This document shows positions 1 through 11,800 of a DNA stretch of 60,000 nucleotides, one piece after another. How positions within the stretch are numbered: position 1 is the first letter of the stretch; every line of letters begins with the position of its first letter. A program made the position numbers and the translations under genes. The stretch covers positions 20,833,201 to 20,893,200 of the forward strand of contig NC_092670.1 in assembly GCF_964355755.1 (NCBI RefSeq). The letters run 5' to 3'. The stretch is from Antedon mediterranea. Lineage: Eukaryota; Echinodermata; Crinoidea; Comatulida; Antedonidae. The notes beneath the pieces are model-generated. The model was not told where the DNA came from. It saw only the letters and a program-made list of their open reading frames with translations, and made no database searches.

Positions 1-3000
1 AGACCAGATGAACAAGACACAATTAGAGATGTTTACGAAACAACTGTTACAACAACTGACTATGTCATAACTGAAGATGACAGAAGAGAACCTGAAGACA
101 TAAGACGAACAAGGTCCCCTGAAAAGCAAAGACGTCAAACTCAACCAGCAGAAAGACGTCCAGGTAAACCAGATGAACAAGACACAATTAGAGATGTTTA
201 TGAAACAACTGTTAAATCAAAAACAGAAGAGGATTATATCATTACTAAAGGTGACAGAAAAGAACCCGAAGCCATAAGACGAGCAAGGTCACCTGAAAAG
301 CAAAGACGTCCAATTCAACCAACAGAAAGACGTCCAGGTAGACCAGATGAACAAGACACCATTAGAGATGTTTACGAAACAACTATTGCAACAACTGACT
401 ATGTCATAACTGAAGATGACAGAAGAGAACCTGAAGCCATAAGACGAACAAGGTCACCTGAAAAGCAAAGACATCCAATTCAACCCACAGAAAGACGTTC
501 AGGTAGACCAGATGAACAAGACACAATTAGAGATGTTTACGAAACAACTGTTACAACAACTGACTATTTCATAACTGAAGATGACAGAAGAGAACCTGAA
601 GACGTAAGACGAACAAGGTCCCCTGAAAAGCAAAGACGTCAAATTCAACCAGCAGAAAGACGTCCAGGTAAACCAGATGAACAATACACAACTGAAGATG
701 TTTACGAAACAACTGTTACAACTGACTATGTCATAACTGAAGATGACAGAAGAGAACATGGAGACATAAGACGGACAGGGTCACCTGAAAGGCAAAGACG
801 TCCAACAGAAAGGCGTCCAGGTAGACCAGATATACAAGACACAACTAAAGATGTTTACGAAACAACTGTTACAACAAGAACAGAAGATGATTATATCATT
901 ACTAAAGGTGACGGAAAAGAACCCGAAGCCATAAGACGAACAAGGTCACCTGAAAAGCAAAGACGTCCAATTCAACCAACAGAAAAACGTCCAGGTAGAC
1001 CAGATGAACAAGACACAATTAGAGATGTTTACGAAACAACTGTTACAACTAAAACAGAAGAGGATTATATTACTACTAAAGGTGACAGAAAAGAACATGA
1101 AGACATAAGACGAACAAGGTCACCTGAAAAGCAAAGACGTTCAATTCAACCAACAGACAGACGTTCAGTTAGACCAGATGAACAAGACACAATTAGAGAT
1201 GTTTACGAAACAACTGTTACAACAACTGACTATGTCATAACTGAAGATGACAGAAGAGAACCTGAATACATCAGACGAACAAGGTCACCTGATAAGCAAA
1301 GTAGTCCAATTCAACCAACAGAAAGACGTCCAGGTAGACCAGATGAACAAGACACAAATAGAAATGTTTACGAAACAACTGTTACAACAATAACAGAAGA
1401 GGATTATATTATAACTGAAGATGACAGAAGAGAACCTAAAGACATAAGACGAACAAGGTCACCTGAAAAGCAAACACGTCCAATTCAACCAACAGAAAGA
1501 CGTCCAGGTAGACCAGATGAACAAGACACAATTAGGGATGTTTACGAAACAACTGTTACAACAAAAACAGAAGAGGATTATATCATTACTAAAGGTGACA
1601 GAAAAGAGCCCGAAGCCATAAGACGAACAATGTCACCTGAAAAGCAAAGACGCCCAATTCAACCAACAGAAAGACGTTCAGGTAGACCAGATGAACAAGA
1701 CACAACTAGAGATGTTTATGGATCAACTTTTACAACAACTGACTATGTCATAACTGAAGATGACAGAAGAGAACCTGGAGACATAAGACGAACAAGGTTA
1801 CCTCAAAAGCAAAGACGTCCAATTCAACCAACAGAAAGACGCCCTGGTAGACCAGATGAACAAGAAACAATAAGAGATGTTTATGAAACAACTGTTACAG
1901 CAACAACAACTGATTATGTAATTACTGAAGATGACAGACGAGAACCCAAAGACACAAGACGAACAAGGTCACCTGAAAAGCAAAGACGTCGAATTCAACA
2001 AACAGAAAGACGTCCAGGTAGACCAGATGAACAAGACATAATTCGAGATGTTTACGAAAAAACTGTAACAACAAAAACAGAAGAGGATTATATTACTACT
2101 AAAGGTGACAGAAAAGAACCTGGAGACATAAGACGAACAAGGTCACCTGAAAAGCAAAGACGTCCAATTCAACCAACAGACAGACGTTCAGTTAGACCAG
2201 ATGAACAAGACACAATTAGAGATGTTTACGAAACAACTATTACAACAACTGACTATGTCATAACTGAAGATGACAGAAGAGAACCTGAATACATCAGACG
2301 AACAAGGTCACCTGATAAGCAAAGTAGTCCAATTCAACCAACAGAAAGACGTCCAGGTAGACCAGATGAACAAGACACAAATAGAAATGTTTACGAAACA
2401 ACTGTTACAACAATAACAGAAGAGGATTATATTATAACTGAAGATGACAGAAGAGAACCTAAAGACATAAGACGAACAAGGTCACCTGAAAAGCAAACAC
2501 GTCCAATTCAACCAACAGAAAGACGTCCAGGTAGACCAGATGAACAAGACACAATTAGGGATGTTTACGAAACAACTGTTACAACAAAAACAGAAGAGGA
2601 TTATATCATTACTAAAGGTGACAGAAAAGAGCCCGAAGCCATAAGACGAACAATGTCACCTGAAAAGCAAAGACGCCCAATTCAACCAACAGAAAGACGT
2701 TCAGGTAGACCAGATGAACAAGACACAACTAGAGATGTTTATGGATCAACTTTTACAACAACTGACTATGTCATAACTGAAGATGACAGAAGAGAACCTG
2801 GAGACATAAGACGAACAAGGTTACCTCAAAAGCAAAGACGTCCAATTCAACCAACAGAAAGACGCCCTGGTAGACCAGATGAACAAGAAACAATAAGAGA
2901 TGTTTATGAAACAACTGTTACAGCAACAACAACTGATTATGTAATTACTGAAGATGACAGACGAGAACCCAAAGACACAAGACGAACAAGGTCACCTGAA

Positions 3001-5820
3001 AAGCAAAGACGTCGAATTCAACAAACAGAAAGACGTCCAGGTAGACCAGATGAACAAGACATAATTCGAGATGTTTACGAAAAAACTGTAACAACAAAAA
3101 CAGAAGAGGATTATATTACTACTAAAGGTGACAGAAAAGAACCTGGAGACATAAGACGAACAAGGTCACCTGAAAAGCAAAGACGTCCAATTCAACCAAC
3201 AGACAGACGTTCAGTTAGACCAGATGAACAAGACACAATTAGAGATGTTTACGAAACAACTGTTACAACAACTGACTATGTCATAACTGAAGATGACAGA
3301 AGAGAACCTAAATACATCAGACGAACAAGGTCACCTGAAAAGCAAAGACGTCCAATTCAACCAACAGAAAGACGTCCAGGTAGACCAGATGAACAAGACA
3401 CAATTAGAGATGTTTATGAAAAAACTGTTAAATCAAAAACAGAAGAGGATTATATCATTACTAAAGGTGACAGAAAAGAACCCGAAGCCATAAGACGAAC
3501 AAGGTCACCTGAAAAGCAAAGACGTCCAATTCAACCAACAGAAAGACGTCCAGGTAGACCAGATGAACAAGACACAATTAGAGATGTTTACGAAACAACT
3601 ATTACAACAACTGACTATGTCATAACTGAAGATGACAGAAGAGAACCTGAAGCCATAAGACGAACAAGGTCACCTGAAAAGCAAAGACATCCAATTCAAC
3701 CCACAGAAAGACGTTCAGGTAGACCAGATGAACAAGACACAATTAGAGATGTTTACGAAACAACTGTTACAACAACTGACTATGTCATAACTGAAGATGA
3801 CAGAAGAAAACCTGAAGACATAAGACGAACAAGGTTACCTCAAAAGCAGAGACGTCCAATTCAACAAACAGAAAGACGCCCGGGTAGACCAGATGAACAA
3901 GACACAATTAGAGATGTTTACGAAACAACTGTTACAACTGATTATGTCATAACTGAAGATGACAGAAGAGAACCTGAATACATAAGACGAACATGGTCAC
4001 CTGAAACGAAAAGGCGTCCAACTCAACCAACAGAAAGACGTCCAGGTAGACCAGATGAACAAGACACAATTAGAGAAAGTTACGAAGCAACTGTTACAAC
4101 TGACTATGTCATAACTGAAGATGACAGACGAGAACCTGAAGACACAAGACGAACAAGGTCACACGAAAAGCAAATACGTCCAACTCAACAAACAGAAAGA
4201 CGTCGTGGTAGACCAGATGAACAAGACACAATTAGAGATGCTTACGAAACAACTGATTATGTCATTACTGAAGATGACAGACAAGAACCCGAAGACACAA
4301 GACGAAAAAGGTCACCTGAAAAGCAAAGGCGTCCAATTCAACCAACAGAAAGACGTCTTGGTAGACCAGATGAACAAGAAACAATTAGAGATGTTTTTGA
4401 AACAACTGTTACAGCAACAACAACTGATTATTTCATTACTGACGATGACAGACGAGAACCCGAAGACACAAGACGAACAAGGTCACCTGAAAAGCAAAGA
4501 CGCCCAACTCAACAAACAGAAAGACGTCCAGGTAGACCAGATGAACAAGACATAATTAGAGATGTTTACGAAAAAACTGTAACAACTGATTATGTCATAA
4601 CTGAAGATGACAGACGAGAACCCGAAGACACAAGACGAACAAGGTCACCTGAAAAGCAAAGACGTCCATCTCAACAAACAGAAAGACGTCCAGGTAGAAC
4701 AGATGAACAAGACATAATTAGAGATGTTGACGAAAAAACTGTAACAAATGATTATGTCATAACTGAAGATGACAGACGAGAACCCGAAGACACAAGGCGA
4801 ACAAGGTCACCTAAAAGGAAAAGACGTCCTATTCAACCAACAGATAGACGTCAAGGTAGACAAGATGAACAAGACACAATTAGGGATGTTTACGAAACAA
4901 CTGTTACAACAACTGATTATATCATTACTGAAGATGGCAGGAGAGAACCTGAAGACATAAGACGAACAAGGTCACCTGAAAGGCAAATACGTCCAACAGA
5001 AAGGCGTCCTGCTGTACCAGATGAACAAGACATAATTAGAGATGTTTACGAAACAATTGTTACAAGAACAGAAGAGGATTATATCATTACTAAAGGAGAC
5101 AGAAAAGAACCCGAAGCAATAAGACAACCAAGGTCACCTGAAAAACAAAGACGTCCAATTCAACCAACAGAAAGACGTCCAGGTATACCAGATGAACAAG
5201 ACACAATTAGAGATGTTTACGAAACAACTGTAACAACAACTGATTACGTCATAACTGAAGATGGCAGAAAAGAACCTAAAGACATAAGACGAACAAGGTC
5301 ACCTGAAAAGCAGTGGGGTCCGCTTCAACCAACAGATAGACGTCCAGGTAGACCAGATGAACAAGACATAACCAAAGATGTTTATGAAACAACTGTTACA
5401 ACAACTGATTATGTCATAACTGAAGATGACAAAAGAGAACCTGAATACATAAGACGAACAAGGTCACCTGAAAAGCAAAGGCGTCCACATCAACCAACAG
5501 AAAGACGTCCTGGTAGACCAGATGAGCAAGACATAACCAGAGATGTTTATGAAACTGTTACAACAACTGATTTTGTCATTACTGAAGATGACAGACGAGA
5601 ACCTGAAGACAGAAGACGAAAAAAGTCACCTGAAAAGCAAAGGCGTCCAATTCAACCAATACAAAGACGTCCATTTAGACCAGAAGAGCAAGAAACAACT
5701 AGGGACAGTTACGAAACAACTGTTACAACAACTGATTATGTCATTACTGAAGATGATAGAAGAGAACCCAAAGACATAAGACGAACAAGGTCACCAGAAA
5801 AGCAACGACGTTCAACAAAA
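1..5820 (+). repeat. Coding repeat array A (about 55-residue units)
   Basis: About 35 tandem units of roughly 41-60 codons, continuing from beyond the left edge. The core of each is RRTRSPEKQRRP, then Q-PTERRPGRPDEQD, then IRDVYETT, a short Thr stretch, DYVITEDDRREP. A variant replaces the Thr-DYVITEDD part with TEEDYIITKGDRKEP. Units differ by substitutions and in-frame indels. Each carries one RSPEK-type Ser-Pro site. The array decays near 5600-5820 into less regular sequence. Confidence 0.9.
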
Positions 5821-8800
5821 CCAGTAGACAGCAACTTTACTGGAAAAAACAAAAACACAATAAATGAACAATATTCTGATGGCGGAACGAAGCGCGATTC
5901 CAAAACCGAGTTTGGCAGTATTGACCATCCATTTAAATCCCAATATTTTCCTAAAAGAAATGATCGCAGAGACAGTCTTACTAGATTGGGATACACTAAA
6001 AGGTTCTCAGATACAACTCAACCATTTACCAGTGACATTGATAGCATTTCTGAAATAGAAGGGCTGCAACTGGAACCACAATTTGTGAAGAAAGATGTCG
6101 TTCCACTACAAAGAACACTCGACAAGATACTTTTAGAACCAGAAAATATTCTTCAAGAGAATGAGTTAACACAAAGGAATGTTTTACAAGAACTTGACAA
6201 GGAAGTTTTAGAAATTATTTCTGAACGGGGGACGACGACAAAGACAGGTATTATTGCCATACAAGGAACAGACATTGTAGATAAACTAAGAGAAATAAAA
6301 CTAAATGAGCGAAGCTCACAACAAAAAAATCCTAGTAAGTTTGACAGCAAAAAACTTAAGTTCATGATTTTAGATGTTGGTGATAAATTAACAACGCTTG
6401 AAAGACATTTTGACGAAGCAAGTGGTTTGAAAGCTATTCCACTTGACAGACCATTTGAGGCTTATATAGTGAATGTTGATGGCAGCCTTGTAGTCAGTCA
6501 GCCATTTGTATTCAGTTATGACAGAGATACAGCAACATATCGTAGACTGTCAATAAAACAACCAGTAAAGTATTATGAAGAAGGAGAGAAAATGAAAGAG
6601 ACTGGATACACATATCGTAAAGAACAATTAGATGAGTTTTTAGTTCAAGTAGGAAAAGATAAAATAAGAAAGTGTCCTATTAAAATTGTAGAAAATGATG
6701 ACCCTGCTGCAAAATATATGTACGATATTGATCAAATAAAACTAATCATTCCGCATCCAGGAGATGATAGGTATGATATCAAATACATGAAACGATATCA
6801 AGAAGAACCATGGTATATTGATCCCTATCCCATAAATGAAGATTTTATAGAGGCTATTGTGGTAAGACGGGATGGGACTCCAGAAACAGTCCACTTACTG
6901 AAATACGAAAGTAAGAATACTTATTCAATAGTGATGTCAACTTCCGATCAAAATGAACTTGAGAGTGCAATAATAGCCAGCGAAAGTAATACCAAAATGC
7001 CTTCTCAAACAATTGAAATACCTTCAAGCCAACAACTTGAATCACCGATAGATAATGATAGCAGCACAGACACTGATATTTCATACGTAATTAAAACTAT
7101 TGAGAAAATCGAAGAATCTGAACGAGAGTTGAAAGACGAACAAATAGTTGATGATGAGTCAACTCAAAGACGACGACAAGATATTATAGAAACAACTACT
7201 ACCACTACTACTGATGAAAGAATACGAGAACCTGTTGTACAAAGGTATGGTGATAGGAAATATGTTGTTGAAAGACGTGAAGAGTCACCGCAAAGACCAA
7301 GACAAGATATCATGGAAACAACTACTACCACTACTGCTGATGAAAGAACACGAGAACCTGTTGTACAAAGGTATGGTGATAGGAAATATGTAGTTGAAAG
7401 ACGTGAAGAGTCACCTCAAAGACCAAGACAACAAGAAATCATAGAAACAACTACTACAACAACTACTACTGATGAAATCCCACAAAAACCTGCTGTTAAA
7501 AGACCAAGTAGTGAAAAGATAAGAACCTATGTAGTAGAGAGGCGTGACGAATCCCCTCAAAGACCAAGACAACAAGATATCATAGAAACAACTACAACCA
7601 CTACTACTGATCAAAGAACACGAGAACCTGTTGTACAAAGGTATGGTGATAGGAAATCTGTAGTTGAAAGACGTGAAGAGTCACCTCAAAGAAGACCAAG
7701 ACAAGATATTATAGAAACTACAACCACCACTACTGATGAAAGAACACGAGAACCTGCTGTAAAAAGACCAAGTAGTGAAAAGATAAGAACCTATGTAGTA
7801 GAGAGGCGTGAAGAATCCCCTCAAAGACCAAGACAACAAGATATCACAGAAACAACTACAACCACTACTACTGATCAAAGAACACGAGAACCTGTTGTAC
7901 AAAGGTATGGTGATAGGAAATCTGTAGTTCAAAGACGTGAAGAGTCACCTCAAAGAAGACCAAGACAAGATATTATAGAAACAACTACAACCACCACTAC
8001 TGATGAAAGAACACGAGAACCTGATGTAAAAAGGTATGGTGATAGGAAATATGTTGTTGAGAGACGTGAAGAGTCACCACAAAGACCAAGACAACAAGAA
8101 ATCATAGAAACAACTACTACCACTACTACTGATCAAAGAACACCAGAACCTGCTGTAAAAAGACCAAGTAGTGAAAAGATAAGAACCTATGTAGTAGAGA
8201 GGCGTGAAGAATCCCCTCAAAGACCAAGACAACAAGATATCATAGAAACAACTACAACCACTACTACTGATGAAAGAACACGAGAACCTTCTGTACAGAG
8301 GTATGGTGATAGGAAATCTGTAGTTGAAAGACGTGAAGAGTCACCTCAAAGACCAAGACAAGATATCATAGAAACAACTACTACAACCAATACTACTGAT
8401 GAAAGAACACGAGAACCTGCTGTAAAAAGACCAAGTAGTGAAAAGATAAGAACCTATGTAGTAGAGAGGCGTGAAGAATCCCCTCAAAGACCAAGACAAC
8501 AAGATATCATAGAAACAACTACAACCACTACTACTGATGAAAGAACACGAGAACCTGCTGTACAAAGGTATGGTGATAGGAAATCTGTAGTTGAACGACG
8601 TGAAGAGTCACCTCAAAGACCAAGACAAGACATTATAGAAACAACTACTACAACCACTACTACTGATCAAAGAACACGAGAACCTGTTGTAAAGAGACCA
8701 AGTAGTGAAAAAATAAGAACATATGTAGTAGAGAGGCGTGAAGAATCACCTCAAAGACCAAGCCAACAAGAAATCATGGAAACAACTATTACCACTACTA

Positions 8801-11800
8801 CTGATCAAAGAACACGAGAACCTGTTGTACAAAGGTATGGTGATAGGAAATCTGTAGTTGAAAGACGTGAAGAGTCACCTCAAAAAAGACCAAGACAAGA
8901 TATTATTGAAACAACTACAACCACCACTACTGATGAAAGAACACGAGAACCTGCTGTACAAAGGTATGGTAATAGGAAACATGTTGTTGAGAGACGTGAA
9001 GAGTCACCGCAAAGACCAAGACAACAAGATATCATAGAAACAACTACTACCACTACTACTGATGACATAACACGAGAACCTGTTGTACAAAGGTATGGTG
9101 ATAGGAAATATGTTGTCGAAAGACGTGAAGAGTCACCGCAAAGACCAAGACAAGATATCATAGAAACAACTACTACCACCACTACTGATGAAAGAACACG
9201 AGAACCTGTTGTACAAAGGTATGGTGATAGGAAATATGTCGTTGAGAGACGTGAAGAGTCACCGCAAAGACCAAGACAACCAGAAATCATAGAAACAACT
9301 ACTACCACTACTACTGATCAAAGAACACAAGAACCTGCTGTAAAAAGACCAAGTAGTGAAAAGATAAGAACCTATGTAGTAGAGAGGCGTGAAGAATCCC
9401 CTCAAAGACCAAGACAACAAGATATCATAGAAACAACTACAACCACTACTACTGATGAAAGAACACGAGAACCTGCTGTACAAAGGTATGGTGATAGGAA
9501 ATCTGTAGTTGAACGACGTGAAGAGTCACCTCAAAGACCAAGACAAGACATTATAGAAACAACTACTACAACCACTACTACTGATCAAAGAACACGAGAA
9601 CCTGTTGTAAAGAGACCAAGTAGTGAAAAAATAAGAACATATGTAGTAGAGAGGCGTGAAGAATCACCTCAAAGACCAAGCCAACAAGAAATCATGGAAA
9701 CAACTATTACCACTACTACTGATCAAAGAACACGAGAACCTGTTGTACAAAGGTATGGTGATAAGAAATCTGTAGTTGAAAGACGTGAAAAGTCACCTCA
9801 AAAAAGACCAAGACAAGATATTATTGAAACAACTACAACCACCACTACTGATGAAAGAACACGAGAACCTGCTGTACAAAGGTATGGTAATAGGAAACAT
9901 GTTGTTGAGAGACGTGAAGAGTCACCGCAAAGACCAAGACAACAAGAAATCATAGAAACAACTACTACCACTACTACTGATCAAAGAACACAAGAACCTG
10001 TTGTACAAAGGTATGGTGATAGGAAATATGTAGTTGAAAGACGTGAAGAGTCACCACAAAGACCAAGACAAGATAATATAGAAACAACTACTACCACTAC
10101 TACTGATGAAAGAACACGAGAACCTGCTCTACAAAGGTATGGTGATAGGAAATATGTTGTTGAAAGACGTGAAAAGTCACCACAAAGACCAAGACAACAA
10201 GAAATCATAGAAACAACTACTACGACTACTACTGATCAAAGAACACAAGAACCTGCTGTAAAAAGACCAAGTAGTAAAAAGATAAGAACCTATGTAGTAG
10301 AGAGGCGTGAAGAATCCCCTCAAAGACCAACACAACAAGATATCATAGGAACAACTACAACCACTACTACTGATGAAAGAACACAAGAACCTGTTGTGCA
10401 AAGGTATGGTGATAGGAAATATGTTGTTGAAAGACGTGAAGAGTCACCTCAAAGACCAAGACAACAAGAAATCATAGAAACAACTACAACCACTACTACT
10501 GATGAAATAACACAACAACCTGCTGTACAAAGGTATGGTGATAGGAAATATGTTGTTGAAAGACGTGAAGAGTCACCTCAAAGACCAAGACAACAAGAAA
10601 TCATAGAAACAACTACTACAACCACTACTGATGAAATAACACGAGAACCTGTTATACAAAGGTATGGTGATAGGAAATATATTGTTGAAAGACGTGAAGA
10701 GTCACCTCAAAGACCAAGACAACAAGAAATCATAGAAACAACTACAACCACTACTACTGATGAAATAACACAACAACCTGCTGTACAAAGGTATGGTGAT
10801 AGGAAATATGTTGTTGAAAGACGTGAAAAGTCACCGCAAAGACCAAGACAACAAGAAATCATAGAAACAACTACTACAACGACTACTGATGAAATAACAC
10901 GAGAACCTGTTATACAAAGGTATGGTGATAGGAAATATGTTGTTGAACGACGTGAAGAGTCACCTCAAAGACCAAGACAACAAGAAATCATAGAAACAAC
11001 TACAACCACTACTACTGATGAAATAACACAACAACCTGCTGTACAAAGGTATGGTGATAGGAAATATGTTGTTGAAAGACGTGAAAAGTCACCGCAAAGA
11101 CCAAGACAACAAGAAATCATAGAAACAACTACTACAACGACTACTGATGAAATAACACGAGAACCTGTTATACAAAGGTATGGTGATAGGAAATATGTTG
11201 TTGAACGACGTGAAGAGTCACCGCAAAGACCAGGAAAGGAAATCATAGAAACAACTACAACCACTACTACTGATGAAATAACACAACAACCTGCTGTACA
11301 AAGGTATGGTGATAGGAAATATGTTGTTGAAAGACGTGAAAAGTCACCGCAAAGACCAAGACAACAAGAAATCATAGAAACAACTACTACAACCACTACT
11401 GATGAAATAACACGAGAACCTGCTGTACAAAGGTATGGTGATAGGAAATATGTTGTTGAAAGACATGAAGAGTCACCTCAAAGACCAAGACAAGATATCA
11501 TAGAAACAACTACTACAACCACTACTACTGACGAAAGAACACAAGAACCTGCTGTAAAAAGACCAGGTAGTGAAAAGATAAGAACCTATGTAGTAGAGAG
11601 GCGTGAAGAATCCCCTCAAAGACCAAGACAACAAGATATCATAGAAACAACTACTACCACTACTACTGATGACATAACACGAGAACCTGTTGTACAAAGG
11701 TATGGTGATAGGAAATATGTTGTCGAAAGACGTGAAGAGTCACCGCAAAGACCAAGACAAGATATCATAGAAACAACTACTACCACTACTACTGATGAAA

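Noticed and set aside
1630-1632. ATG as start of the giant gene
   Set aside because: It is an Arg/Lys-type codon change (ACA ATG) inside a repeat unit, repeated at 2653, and the frame is open upstream to base 1.
3293-5779. Short + strand ORFs such as MTDENLKTQDEQGH
   Set aside because: Frame-shifted readings of array A units; the main frame explains the sequence.
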